64,000 nt of DNA, from the NCBI GenBank assembly GCA_020736575.1, contig JAGPYM010000001.1, forward strand, positions 1,240,001 to 1,304,000, given 5' to 3'. Made by a program: the position numbers and the translations under genes. The number at the start of each line of letters is the position of its first letter. Positions within the stretch are counted from its first letter, which is position 1. Below the pieces are notes generated by a model, which saw only the letters and a list, made by a program, of their open reading frames with translations, had not been told where the DNA came from and did not search any database. This DNA comes from Thelonectria olida. Lineage: Eukaryota > Ascomycota > Sordariomycetes > Hypocreales > Nectriaceae. Below are positions 32,873-45,695 of this stretch, one piece after another.

Positions 32873-35800
32873 ATGTATAAATGGGTAATTAAATGAATGC
32901 TAAGAAAATGCGAGAGTGGGAAAAGAAAAAGAAAATGGGGAAGAGAGAGCGTGAGAGGGTGAGGGATCGGAGACAAGGGAATGGACAAATGGGCGTGATT
33001 GTGCGACCATTGAATGTCGTCGTCCAGATCACGTTTCAACAGAATTTGTATGACACCAGCACCGGAATCAGAGAGACGGGCAAGGACAAGCGACGTGTCG
33101 AGTGTAGTGTAGTACCCACACATCCTCTGCTTCTCCAAGCCTCAAGCGCCCGTCCAGGATGCCGGACGAACCGATAGACAGCGCCTCCGCATATGGTGTC
33201 AAGCGGCAAGCTAAGTGGACGCATTCTCCTGGCTTGCCATTCAGGGGTGGTACGGTGGGAGCCAGGAAGAGAGAGATACAGTGGCCCCGGACAAGAAAGC
33301 TCCGGGTCTGAATGGAGACTGCGATGATCCTTCAGAGATAGACAGGGGCGTAGCATCCCTTTCATTAGGTATCACGTTTCCTGCTGACGCTTTGGAAAGG
33401 GCTGTATCCGCGGACAGAATCCTTCGAGTTGAAGTCCCGAAAAGATCCTTCAGATGCACGGCAGGTATCCATCAGTGCGTCTCTTGTAGTTGTTCGGCCA
33501 GCTCTCTTCGCTGCTGGATGGAAACACGAGAATGGCCCCATCCGTTTGTTTGTTCGACACGAACCGGAAGAAACTTGTAGTTAAAAGGAGGCGGCCCAAT
33601 TAAAAGTTAATGAGAGTGATTCCAGGCTTCGATAGACTCTGGACATTGCTGTTTCGTTTGTCCAGGGCTGCCGCTCTAGCCAGGTCCGGCCCTTCGATAG
33701 TGAGCTTTTGAACGCCGCAAAATGCCAAGTCTCAAAACCGGGTGGGGGCCATCATCACGACTCTTTGTTGACAAGGAGAAAAGGAGCGACCCCTGAGAAA
33801 ATCCTCAAGTTCCAATCTTCAATGTTCCATGTTGCCGCCGTCAATCTCCAACAGCCTCGAAACGCTCGACATTGCGTAAGCTTGCAGACTGCGAGCCACC
33901 CCTGAGCATTGCAGGACCGGCCCTGTCACAGACCCTCCGATGCGGTGAACAGTGACGTCGCTGAAATCGATTGTCTTGTCCACCAATCCCAGAGACCTTT
34001 TCGTCTCCGTGTCTGGCCCACAAACCCGAGCTCGCGTAGGAATGCTTGATAAACTCAATACGAGCGAGCGAGACCAATGTCCTGCTACCGACTGCCCAGA
34101 TGCGACGCTCCAGGCTCAAGTATGTTGAGATAAGGGTGCTGAGACAAATTGACATCAGCCACCAATCTTGAAAACCCTGTATTGTTGTATTGTGCATTGG
34201 ACAAATGGTGCAGTCCTGCAGGTGGACGTGACTTTTACTGGACCCTTGCAATGAATGGCTTGGAGGCTTGGTCTGCTTACGAGGATCTTTTGCGAGCATG
34301 AGAATATTGTGAAGTTTCTTCAATATGGTCTGATCAACGGAGCTTGAGTTTTTTCTCGAGTCTCTGGTGATATGATAATCGTGACAGAGGCAGGGCTCTG
34401 AATCTCGGCTTCAGGTTGAACGGTGAAGCTGGGATTTCTTCTCCAATAATTGGGGCATGAGGCCGGGATTCGAAAGAGGCCCACAGCAACTCCTGGCTTC
34501 GCAAGAGCCCTATCGTTCCGTCATCCGGGCATGGGCAGCAAGGGCCTCTCTTGCAGCCCTGTCTTGGAGGCTTTAATAAGGTTGCGGGGGTTGAAGTTTG
34601 GGGGCTAACCTGTGATTGATGCAAACATATCACGACTCTAGTAAGAGAATGTGAGGTGCAGTTTCATGTCTGTATGGCCAGGCGCATATGCGTGTATTGC
34701 TGCACCATTGGGAGTCTCTGGCAACTTGTCTGTCAGCCTGCATATGCATGGCGCTAAGATTCGACTGTCGGACCGTTGGATGCATCCTTGGAAGTTGGTT
34801 CTACTACACAGTAAGGATCAGGGCTGACCTGGTCCTCGTCCTCTCGAAAAGACCCGAACCCGGCTCCTCTGTTGGCTGTTGGAAATTCTTCGCCCTGTCG
34901 ATAATTGAAGCTTCAGTCGTTTTGAGCTCAAGTTCACAGCGATTCTCTCTTTGCTCCCAGCCGCATGGCTTTGACCGGACATGTTTTGTTATCGAGTTTG
35001 ACGTTCGAATAAGGTGGTTCCAGGGAGCCGCAAGCCAGAGACGGCACGCTTGGTCGGGGAGTAACCAACAGCCCTGTTTGTTTTCGCCATGTCTTGGCAT
35101 TTCTGACGAGCGTGGGCCTGGCGATTTTCGGTGATGATGACGCAGGTATGGTCTCGTTGATACCAGGGGAGATGGCCATTGGAGTGCGCACGATCGGAGT
35201 TGAATATTTATTCAAGATCAAAGTTGAAGATCAAACTGAAGTTGGCTTTCTCGTTGCTAAAGAAAAGAAAAAAAAAAAAAAAATCCCTTGCGAGGCGGCT
35301 ACACCATGGAATGAGTGTTGGCGACTTCCTTCCTTGAGAGCTCCGTTGATAACAGCTTCCTCCTTCCCCGTTTTCACCAAATTTTTGTTATTCCTGCTGC
35401 TTGTCGTTAATCATATTCTTGTACTTACACAAGTAATTATGAATGTGGGAGGAGCAATTGGAAATAACAATTGAAGCGTTTCGTGCTTTCCATCCTAAGG
35501 TACATCAAGAGATGTCGACGGTGAAGGGATGTCGTAACATCTCAAGCATGAAAGCATCAATACTTGAATACCTCCTAGGTTACCTACCAGTCGAGATACT
35601 CAGTAAGTCTTCGTAGAATAGATACAACTAGAATAGGCGTGCTCAAATGGACGAGAATCATTAATTCCTTGGCCGTGTTGGTCCTCGATAGCCGTTACCA
35701 TAACGCCCTCCGTATGAACAAGCTATCATATTTCTGATGCCGGAACATGCACACGCCCGCTCGTGTGTTTTGCTGCAATACGGCATTTTGTATCCGTACC

Positions 35801-37055
35801 TCGTAATCGCACATCAGTTCCCCGTACCCAACGTGGAAAGAAGCAAAGAAGAACGCCTCGTCGATTCGTTCCCTCGTTCCCACGTGCTCGCGAGCCTAAG
35901 GCATCTCACATTAGATAAGATCGCAATCGAAAATCTCCACCATCGCTTCCGTCCCCCCGCCCCGTTCCGAAGCCCTTCCATTTGTCATGGAAGCGCACTT
36001 TGCGCACGCACTCGCATTCGAAGCATTGGCACGGCATCTAATCCCTTGCGCCTCTTGCGCCATTCTATCAATGTTGTTCCGAAGCCCGCTCTGGGCCCTT
36101 CCCCCCATTGCTGGTTTGTGGGCGCAATTGATTCAAGGCATCATCGATTATCAGCGCGTGTGTTCAGCGGTACAAGACGAGGAGACCCTTGGCCGGCGCA
36201 AACAAAGATAGGATGAGAAAAAAAAAGTTTCCCCGCCCCCGCCGCGCCGAGCGGCACTTCCTTCCACGCATCACCGAGTCGGGAGGCGTCCGTGTCATGC
36301 ACACCATATTGGGTCTCCCGGGCATCGGATCACAAGATACCCTTGATCAACCTGCGCATCGAGTTTTTCGCACAAGAACAACAACCAAACCTCCGATCAA
36401 GACGTTCTCATCGTTTTCGCTAGGATCATGAATATCCACTCCTGCACAGCCCCCTCCCCCTAAACGGTCAATTTCGTCATTACTCAGTTCTCACTGCTTC
36501 GACGCAAAAGGATCATTTCGGAGCTCTAAGGGTCAAGGACCCCTTATCGCGCCCACTTGACGCCGTTGCTAGATCCAGATCGGGCTTGCTAGTCATCGTC
36601 GCAATCGGGCGCGCAACCAATTGGTCCTCACCGACCCGCCATGTCCTGTCCTCCCACGTTTCTACTTTCTTCTATATACGGGAGCTGTCCGTTCGGTTTC
36701 TCGACCTGCTCGACCATTCGCCCCGAACCTCCTTAATAACTTGCCTGCTGGTTTTGGCATGAATCAAGACTCACCTTGACCCCTCATTCTGCTCTCCTCG
36801 CCGTACCTAGTCCCCCGCATAGCCGCAACAACCCGTAACGGTCCGAACCGAGCCAGTCCGACAGCGCCGAGTTGCTTACAAATGCTGGCTCATACCGTAT
36901 AGCGACGACATTAGTCTGAGTATCGTCGGTATAGAGAAAAGAAACGATTGAACGGCCTCTGGGCGTTTGGACGTCACCGTTGAACGGAATTGGCCAGGAC
37001 GTTGAGACATTTTTCGCCGTAACTATAACTCCAACATTACACACTTCGGCCACAC
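32873..37055. other. 4.2-kb divergent gap between the GT31 and SIS genes
   Basis: It includes an A-rich run at about 35269-35282 and a C/T-rich stretch with TATA-like tctatatacg at about 36672-36681, about 380 bp before the isomerase start. Open frames of up to 160 codons (for example 33841-34323 minus, 34688-35134 plus) carry no recognisable family. No repeats with terminal structure. Confidence 0.4.
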
Positions 37056-38297
37056 ATGGCGTGCTTGCCACAACGCGGCAACGGGCCAGTACAGACGAGC
37101 GCCGTTGTTGTACTGGGTGCCTCGAAATGCCCTGCTATTCCCCCCCCATCCCCGCCAACACCGTCCATCTCTCCCCCAGAAACCGCCTTTTGCGAACCTA
37201 TAGACCCACTAAGCCTCGACTTGGAACTTCAAGCTGAGCAACGGGTAAAGGACCAACGGCTTCGCGATGGCATTCATGTCCTTAACACCGAGGCAATTGC
37301 CCTCAGGAACCTTACCAAGCTGTATGAAACTGATCCTACAGCCCGAGAGGGTTTCAACAAAGCTGTTCAAGCCATCACACGGCAGGAAGTGACAAAGGGC
37401 AAGCTGGTAGTAATCGGAGTGGGCAAGTCAGGGCATATAGGACAGAAACTCGTGGCCACCTTCAAGAGTCTCGCCATTCATGCCGTCTTCCTACACCCGA
37501 CGGAAGCCCTCCACGGGGACCTCGGCATCATTGGGCCCAATGACACACTCATGTTCATCACGTATTCCGGGAAGACACAGGAGCTCCTCATTATGCTGCC
37601 GCACTTAGACAAGACACTTCCCGCCATTCTGCTCACATCCCACACATCGACCAAGACATGCGAATTCATCAAGCATCGTCCGGATACCATTCTCCTCCCA
37701 GCACCAATCCCAGAGGCCGAAAAGACCTCTTTTGGGGTTTCGGCACCGACAACGTCAACGACAGTGGCTCTGGCCGTGGGTGATGCACTTGCCATCACCG
37801 CAGCCAAGGAACTTCACACCAGCGTTTCGGCGGTCTTTGCAATCAACCATCCAGGAGGAGCCATTGGTGCCGCAGCAAGACAACCTCACTCAATTCGGGA
37901 CCTTGCCGTCCTATGGGCTGACATTCCACTTGCGGTTGATGTTGGAGACCACAGCCTCGGCGTCGATCTTCTCCGCGCGGGCTATGATTCCTCCACAGGA
38001 TGGGTACGGGTGGGAGATTTTGTGGTCTGTCCCAGCAAGATTCGCGGCCTCGACAAGCAGGACCTCGGCCGCCGCTTAGGGGAAGTACCAGGTCTGCTCA
38101 TTTCAAGAGCTCGGATGTTAGCATTGTCGGCAGACACGAGTATACGCCAGGCACGTGCTATGTTGGAGAGCTATCAGTCGTCGCCGACCGAGGAGGAGGT
38201 AGCTTGTGGGCCAGACACGGTCGTCGCAGTTATGGAGAAGGGCGAGATTGTTGGCGTTCTCGAAGTTGGCAAGGTGATGGATCACAAGGAGGGGTGA
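37056..38297 (+). CDS. SIS-domain sugar-phosphate isomerase, KpsF/GutQ/KdsD type
   Basis: A single exon of 413 aa. Bacterial relatives (KdsD, KpsF, GutQ) interconvert ribulose 5-phosphate and arabinose 5-phosphate. The N-terminal 60 residues are Pro/Ser-rich. The SIS domain (about 115-270) has GKLVVIGVGKSGHIGQKLVA, HPTEALHGDLGIIGPNDTLM, the phosphate-binding FITYSGKTQELL, then SFGVSAPTTSTTVALAVGDA and INHPGGAIG, all in the bacterial order. The region after 280 sits where bacteria carry two CBS domains but is weakly conserved here. Fungi lack KDO and lipopolysaccharide, so the substrate and pathway are open. Homologues occur in other filamentous ascomycetes. I start at 37056; ATG codons further downstream would cut into the helical segment at residues 60-90. 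Confidence 0.85.
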   Translation: MACLPQRGNGPVQTSAVVVLGASKCPAIPPPSPPTPSISPPETAFCEPIDPLSLDLELQAEQRVKDQRLRDGIHVLNTEAIALRNLTKLYETDPTAREGFNKAVQAITRQEVTKGKLVVIGVGKSGHIGQKLVATFKSLAIHAVFLHPTEALHGDLGIIGPNDTLMFITYSGKTQELLIMLPHLDKTLPAILLTSHTSTKTCEFIKHRPDTILLPAPIPEAEKTSFGVSAPTTSTTVALAVGDALAITAAKELHTSVSAVFAINHPGGAIGAAARQPHSIRDLAVLWADIPLAVDVGDHSLGVDLLRAGYDSSTGWVRVGDFVVCPSKIRGLDKQDLGRRLGEVPGLLISRARMLALSADTSIRQARAMLESYQSSPTEEEVACGPDTVVAVMEKGEIVGVLEVGKVMDHKEG

Positions 38298-41200
38298 GGG
38301 AAGAATGTAACAAATGGGGACTTGGACTGGGTGATTGGAGGTCCAGTCTGATTGTTATTGTTTCCTTTTCCCTTCTCCTGCAATACCTTATTATAGAGTC
38401 TGGCGGGATTGGACAGCTGAATATGCCTTGTCAGCTCACGCTGTCATCGACCAAGGAAGTCGATGGAGATGATCAAATGTAACGAGTAAAAGTTTGGGCT
38501 AATTCCACATCACAGTGGACCAACACTGGTTGAATTGCGGATAGACTTATGAATGTATTTCCCCCTCATGTCCTGGGGATTCGACTTACCACTCTTCTGT
38601 TATCAGTTGCTGTTCGTAATCCTGCTCGATGATCTCGCCAATCATTTAGATTCGCCCGCAGTCTTCTATCTTTGGAAACTAATATTTGAACCTCCCACAG
38701 AGTACTCAGCCGGGAACTGTCAAGTCGAGGCTCGGCTTGATGATGGCCAAGAAGCACTGTTGCTTCTACTGCTTATCAATGTCCCTGGGTGGGCCAACTA
38801 GCTTTCTTTTTTCATTCTCGATGTTCAGAAAATGGACGCGAGTCATATGCATAGATACCAGGTGCCATGTCTCGCCTTCTTTAGCCTCCCGTCATCGTCG
38901 GGTTGACCCGTAAAGGGTGGACACACAGCATCCCTCAATCTTTGTGTGCGTCCAATGTAGGGGAACTTGCCCGATGCACTTTTGAGGGCCATCATCTATG
39001 GACCCTATGCCGAGGACCTTTTCGTATTGGAAAATACTCGCCCGGGACCTTAATGCACGAAGCCAGTTTAGGAAATGACGAAATTCTGAGCCTCTGCCAG
39101 GGGTTGAGTTGATGCCGATACTGGTCAATGGCTTGCAAATGGTCACGCGAGCAACCCGCACGGCTGAGTGAGGAATGTATGTAGGCTTGCGGCAAAGCAT
39201 AATCTGGGCTTTTGTGGCGGCGCTGGGCTCACCAGCCGTCTGCAGGTCTTACCTATCTATATCGGTCCACGGCCATGTAGATGCTTGACTTGGGCGAAAC
39301 TGATCTATTGGCCCCATTGAGTTGCTCGGCCAGTCCACGCTCATGCTGTGCTTAAATTTAGCCGATACACAATGACAAACTGTTGCCCATCCGTGCAACC
39401 GTGCCTAGTCAGCATTGTGGTGGACTAGAGTATCGCAAATGGACCAAATAGTCTGCCCCAGTAGCTGAGTGCTAGACCCTTGGGTATCCATGGACCTTGC
39501 ATGATCAGAGTCACCCTGTGGAGAGAGTCTTGGCAAACGGGCCGTGACTTGGCCGAGTCGAAGTTGTGGATCTGCCTTTGTGATTCGACTTTCGAGTTCG
39601 ACTTGCATATCTTCAGGCCGAGACACCTTTCAAGCTAGAAGATTCTTGAAGTCATGACAAATGGATTGTGTTGGCATTAATGATGAGACATTGCAGGGCG
39701 TCAAATCCGTCATCGGCGAAATTGGTGTCTTCCGCACGAATCGGGACTATAAACTCATGCCAGTAACTTCCGATGTGAGTTTGACGAAACAAGAGCCCAT
39801 TAGGCTCCCCACTGCGAAATTTCGTAAGTGGGCTGAATAGATGTGCAGGAGGACGACCCTGTAGGACAGCCAACGTGTCGTCGTCGTCGTCGTCGTCAAG
39901 ATGGATCTGTTGGGGATGTAAAACATCCAGTTCATTACTGGCCGAATACGATCGCTACTCTCCCGAATCTCGCAATAATGTTATCTGCAGCGGATGACAG
40001 GCCTTTGATTTGGAACCTATGCAGGAGCGGTTTCAGGGCACTGCTGGAGCTCTCGTGATGTGTTCGTATGGAGTTGAAATTGTGCCGGACAATAAAATCG
40101 ACTCTTGGCTCTTTGGGGTCGTCTGTGCATCAACTAGCAGATGGAGATGGTTCCGCTGCCCAGCCCCGCTTGAGCCTTGGAGGGGAGAACTAATGGGGAC
40201 ATGCTGGATGGCCCAATGTTCATTTTTCCAAGCAGCGAGTCGTCTGATTGGTTTGTCGGCTTGCGGTCCATCCTGTCACTCCCCCGGCTTGATGGGCTGC
40301 ATGAGAGCGGGACGATGCCAAGGCCCTGAGCCGACTTTGACAACGCTGAGCCAGTCGATTCAGCATGTGCTCGCTGTTGGCATGGATATGACGATGGAAT
40401 TCCATCGACATCAGTTGAAACGAGGCGTAATCCCGCGCTACGTTGGGGTGCGCTGATGTGCGCTGATACGCGCTGAAGTGGGCGGCATCGTTGGGTGGTA
40501 TGCATGCGACGGAGAAAAAGATGAGATGCGCGTGAGAAAGTCCTGCACGGAACCAGCGAGGGAGACTTCGTACAAGCGTTCGGGCGGGCGCGGGAATAGC
40601 ATTGGCTCGCTCAATGACAGGTCAGTATCGATAGTTTGCCACGAAACCTCTTATTGCCCGTGACGGGACGAACAATTGGCCTGGAGAAGGGGATGAAAAA
40701 TCTCCATGATGGGGTTGATCCACTGCTCGGTCAGCGTTCGTGGTAGTCCAGCACGTGCTGTATACCCAAGTTGTGGCCGTCCTGCGATTGATGCAGAGGC
40801 TCCTGGTACGAGCTTCGACTTTTCCATGGCTCCTGCTCCGACCTGCGGACCGGAGCAGGGATGCAATTCGGGGCAGACTGCTTGTCTGGTCCGCATGCTG
40901 GGGATCGGGACCGCGCTGCGACAATCCGTTTGGCTCGAGCTGGGCTCTTGGGATCCTCTATGCCGCTGACTGGGCCCTGTCCATTGTCTGGGTCCCTTGA
41001 GGCTCCTCAAAGAGCATCTTGGGGATCTTTTGGATGGGTCCTTCAGGTGGTTTTCAACGTAACACAACGCCAGCGCCACCTGTTTGATCATGGAGCTGCC
41101 GTCAAGCTAGGAAGGAGAAGAGAGCGTTTCGGCCATCGAGACCTTTGGGCGCGGCAACTCGGAGACATCGTGGCCGGAGCCGACGGGAAAAGGATGCCGA

Positions 41201-44080
41201 AGTTGCTGAACTCGATGGAGTGTCTCGTATAGTTTCTGGGACCTCTCGATCTAAGAGGTCCTTTGGCGGTCTGGGTCGATTACTTGCCTATGTACGGAGT
41301 ACGAAGGGAATTGCTTGCGTCCATTGCGCTGACCCTTGCATGCATGCATTGGAGCTGCTGAAAACCAACCAGGCCAAGCTCTTCCTGGAATCGCGCCTCG
41401 GTATCGCTGGAGTGCGCTGTGAGCGTATCACCAAAACTCTCGGGCTCTGGCCGCAGAACAGCCGGAGCGAGAGCTTCTGCCGGGCCATCCTAGGATGCAT
41501 ACGAGCTACAGCGTTGCAGACAGCGCTGCGAAACGCGTGGAGGCACGGCAGATAAGGACCAACGGCGGCGGATATACGCAACCCTGCACCGGATGCATGA
41601 GGTGTGGAGGGTTGGATGGATGAGCGTATCTCAGCGGCTGGTTTATGATGGTGTAAAGTTCAGTCTCGATGTCGACGGAATTGATCGAGATAACGTTCCA
41701 CTTGCACATGTCTGCTCCGGATCATACATGACGATACAGATACCGCAAAAGGCTGATTGTGTTCTTGGCGCGGGCCTTTTGGTCCTCAAGAATTGACTCC
41801 AACTGGGACCAACTCGTCATCTGTTAATCATGGATGATGGTTGATGGGTTCCTGTTGATTTCCACGCCATCCGCAAGGGACCCTCTTGCGAAGCGTCACC
41901 TCCTTGTTGAGGGCGCACGTTGACTGCCTCAGGCAGAGTCCGTTGTCGAATGGAAGCAGAGGCCCTAAAAGCTTAACAAGAGCTTTGATGAAGGACGCTG
42001 AGGAAAGCTTCGTCTAGCGTTGGCCCGGCGTCAACTAAGTCGGACTAACGGGCGTTCCACTAGAAGACTGGACAGCTGGACGAAGATACCAACCAGTGTT
42101 CCAGCAACGTTGAAGGCCGAGGAAGCAATTGAAGTCGAACAAGACCCCGTCGGGTCCAAAGTCCTTAGTGCATGTTACCGTTAGAGCGACCCCAAAGGGT
42201 TTCCTGCGGAGGCATGGGTTTGAGAGGACGAGGGCTCCAAAGCGGCATTGACAAGGATTGATGAGGGTGTTGGGGCCAATTTTTTTTTCTTCTTCTTCTG
42301 CTCCAACAGACGAGGAGGGGGACGGGAGTGGAGGGGCGATTTCTTTCGGTGCATACCGCAAGCACGGCACCTATCTCGTGGCGGCGGCGGCAGGAGCGAA
42401 TGAGGACGTGGTTGGCTGGATGCAACCAGCCCGAGTAAAAGTGAGGTAAGTTTTCGGATAGGTGGATGTTTGGAAAGAGTTTATTGGAGTAAATGCCGAC
42501 TGAGAGAACCGACTTGTCAAGTTAGCTCAGCAACGGCCATTGCATGCCTCTACCATGTCAATGTGTCTGCTAGTTCATCTTTTCAGACATGCGCGTTGCA
42601 GATGCACCTTAAGCATGACCCGAAAGTTGCAACGGAAGCCCAAAATTGCTAAGTAAGGCCTTGCCAGGTTGCCGGGGTCTTGCTCGCTCTCCCTCGCCTC
42701 CACCCCACCACCCAAAACGCATCTGGCGGGGGGCCCCCTCCCATAGCCACCGCCCCATCCGTCGGCCAACCAAAGGGCCTTGTGCGGAGGGTTATCGCTT
42801 CAATTGGGACAAGACAGTGAAGAGGGTGCTCCATCCCTGGCGCTTTCCACGTTGAGCCCTTCTGGGGTGGGTTTGAGCTTCGGGGCGATCCATGATGGTA
42901 TAATAAGATAACGAGTCCTCGGAAACGGGCTTGTCTTGCTTCCCCCAATTTCTCGGACTTTCCCAAGAAGCTTGATATTCCACCCAGACCCGGTTGTTTG
43001 GAATTCCTCAGATTCTTTGGCTGCCATAGTCGCTTGCCTGCCGCTTGATAGTCTGGACGGTGATTCTCCCGAGACATTGGCAATTCCGGCTCCTTGTTGC
43101 TGCTCCGGGGGATGCCATTTGTCCCTGATCGGCATCATCGCTGCACCTCACCACCTCAAACTCTTCCTCTGCCTCTCTCCAGGGTCGCCAAGGGAAAGGC
43201 GCAGGTCCACTCAGGCGCACTACAACGCTACCACATATTCTTACTGGGGCTGGTTGCTACTGATACCGGCTCTATCCATAAAGGGCGAAAAAGAAAACCA
43301 CTTTTCTGTGATTGGATCGAGATCTGGAATCCATCTCAATCAATTGCTCAACTTTTGCGGCCGTGTGTGGGTTTCATGAGTGACGAATTGGCTACGCCAA
43401 CGGAAACATCTATTCGACACGATTAAAACACCAGAACGGACAGAACAAAATCATCATCTCATACCAGTCCCACCTAACCATTCGCTCTTCGGACGCGCGC
43501 AGCTTCATCACCCACGCACGTTCCCATCCCCTGGCCCCCGGTTGAGTCTCCGCCTGGCTGCCTCCGCGCCCCAATTCCCAACCTAATCACAGCTGCTTGG
43601 CAGAGGCCCTGACTTTGAGTACGTCATTCTTCCCAAGCCGATTGCCCCTTCCTTACTCATTCATTCTTTCCCGTGATCCCCGTCTGTCCGTTATCGTTGC
43701 CGATTCGACCTCGTTCTTCGACATCGTGTCTCACTCTTTTCGTCTTTCGTTTGCATATGCTTGTTTTCAGCTCACACGTTTTATTACCCAGCTTGTCCCG
43801 CCAATTAGCCTCCCCCGACTTGTCTTGTTCAAGCCCGACCACCAGCTTCTTCTCGCCCGCTCCAGCCACCTTCCCGCTCTCCCTCAACCCTCCTCCCCGT
43901 TTGGTCCTCCTGCTACACGGGGAGATTTCGAGGCGCCCGAGGGAGATTTGAGGAGCTAAAGCTTACACGGGCTTTGACGAACGACCTTTCCTTCTTTATT
44001 TTGTTCTTGGCTTATTTTGAACAATTTTTTTCTTTTTTTTTTCGTCGATTGGCTGTCCTTCTGCGATTCAATCTCCCAAC
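38298..44080. other. 5.8-kb gap upstream of the SPX gene
   Basis: No gene I can support. A (GTC)7 repeat lies at 39877-39897 and a T run at about 42280-42289. The last 500 bp (from about 43570) are strongly C/T-rich, and contain an open frame of 120 codons (43597-43959) ending 121 bases before the SPX start codon. This is probably transcribed leader with an upstream open frame rather than a separate gene. Confidence 0.4.
39877..39897 (+). repeat. (GTC)7 trinucleotide repeat
   Basis: Seven perfect GTC units in non-coding sequence. Confidence 0.9.
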
Positions 44081-45695
44081 ATGAAATTTGGAAGGCAGCT
44101 CGAGAGGGAGTCGGTCCCAGAATGGAGTCTCCGTACGTTGAATCAATCTAACCTCCTCCGTTAAGCCTTATCTTTCTTACTGACGCAATCCGTCTATAGA
44201 TAACTTAGACTATAACTCTCTCAAGCATGAGATCAAAGTCCATACCACCCGTGACCAGGCCATGGCCATGGCGATTCCTGGCCACCAGGATGAGGCTTTA
44301 TCCAGATTCGAGGATGGCCTCTTCAATGAACTCGCAAACCAGCATGAGCGTCTTCATCTCTTCGTCTCCAGCAAGGCCGATGAGATCTCGCGGCGATTGG
44401 GTACGTCGCGATTCTAGCCGGGCCATTTGTTGCACAAGTGCGCCATCGATAAGTTTTGACGCTGATCTTCATCTTTTGCAGAACACCTCGCCAAGAGCAT
44501 TTTCCGCTGGATTCGCAAGCCCCAAGATCAGATGACGACTGACGACGCAATCAAGTACCAGAGAAGGTTTGCCAAGTATGAGCGTGAGCTGGTGCGATGT
44601 GGAGGTGACATTCAGGCCCTCTCACGGTTCACCAACGCTCAGGTTGTGGCTTTCCGCAAGATCCTCAAGAAGTACAAGGTCGGTTTGTCCCTTGCCGCCA
44701 TTCTGCATATTGAATAGTTGGAACTAACCAGCTTCTAGAAATGGACCGGCTCAACAACCCTGACCTCCCGCTTCAACGATATTATCCTCTCCGACCCCAA
44801 GAGCTTCACCCGCCGCGATTTTTCTCAACTCCAGGAGCGCCATGACGAGATTTATTGCACTTTGCGCACCTCCGCCCCCGTTCTGAGCGAACCGAGCTCC
44901 CCGGAATCTGTACCACAATCCCTACCGAACTCTTTGCTGCATTCTTTCAACCCCTCCACGAATGGACTCCATGGCTCATCAGCCCGGCAACAACCCCAAT
45001 CTCAATCGGACTTTGAGATTCTGCCTCCACCGCAAATGGAAGAAGCCCCGACCAAATACTGGAACGAGTACGACGACGGAAGCGAATGTGGATCAGACGA
45101 TAGATACGCTATTTATATATATCCCGAGGACAGTGCTAGCTTTCCAGGTCTAGAGTACGTACAGGGATTCTTCAAGGTTCCCTTCGAGAAGGCACGGAAC
45201 TGGCTCAAACTCGACAAACAAGGCGAGCGACAGTCGCTCCTTGCCGCCAGCTCCTTGCCTCGACAGTATTCGTCAACCACCAACAACAGCGACTCGGACG
45301 AAGAAGGAGGCTACGCTAGTTCGGATGGATACCCTTCAGCTGGCTATGCCGCCCACTATGCCCTTCCCAGTGTCAGCCAACAGCTCGCCTCCCGATATCG
45401 CGAAAACGTCTTCTTCTGGGGCACCATTGGCTGTTTCGCTGCGTCATTTATCCTCATCACGATTGATGGGGTGCTTATATCTACTGGCAAGCATAGACTC
45501 CGAACTGAGGTTGACGCGGGCGTCACAATTGGTGTCGTCGCCAGCTTATTCTCCGCGTGTAGTGCTCTAGGCATGATGATGTACCGAAACGACCCCCTCT
45601 CACTCCCATATCGGTTCATGGTGTGGGCAGCCTTCATCGCCTCGTGCCTCCTTAACGGCATGTTGTTAGTCCTCGTAGTGGGCAATACCCCATGA
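44081..45695 (+). CDS. SPX-domain membrane protein, Vtc5-like
   Basis: Exons 44081-44132, 44200-44400, 44482-44678 and 44739-45695 give 468 aa; introns of 67, 81 and 60 bp have GTACGT, GTACGT and GTCGGT donors and TAG/CAG/TAG acceptors, and every phase fits. The SPX domain covers about residues 1-160: MKFGRQLERESVPEWSLHNL, LDYNSLKHEIKV, and the basic patch FRKILKKYKKWTGSTTL, which in SPX domains binds inositol pyrophosphates and signals phosphate status. A Ser/Pro-rich middle (about 180-370) is followed by three membrane helices at the C-terminus (FFWGTIGCFAASFILITIDG; IGVVASLFSACSALGMMMY; FMVWAAFIASCLLNGMLLVL). SPX plus three C-terminal helices without a polymerase domain matches Vtc5, an accessory subunit of the VTC polyphosphate polymerase. 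The name is inferred from architecture. Confidence 0.82.

Noticed and set aside
34688..35474. Overlapping plus and minus frames of 95-148 codons
   Set aside because: They contradict each other, and a poly-A run falls inside one; no conserved domain.
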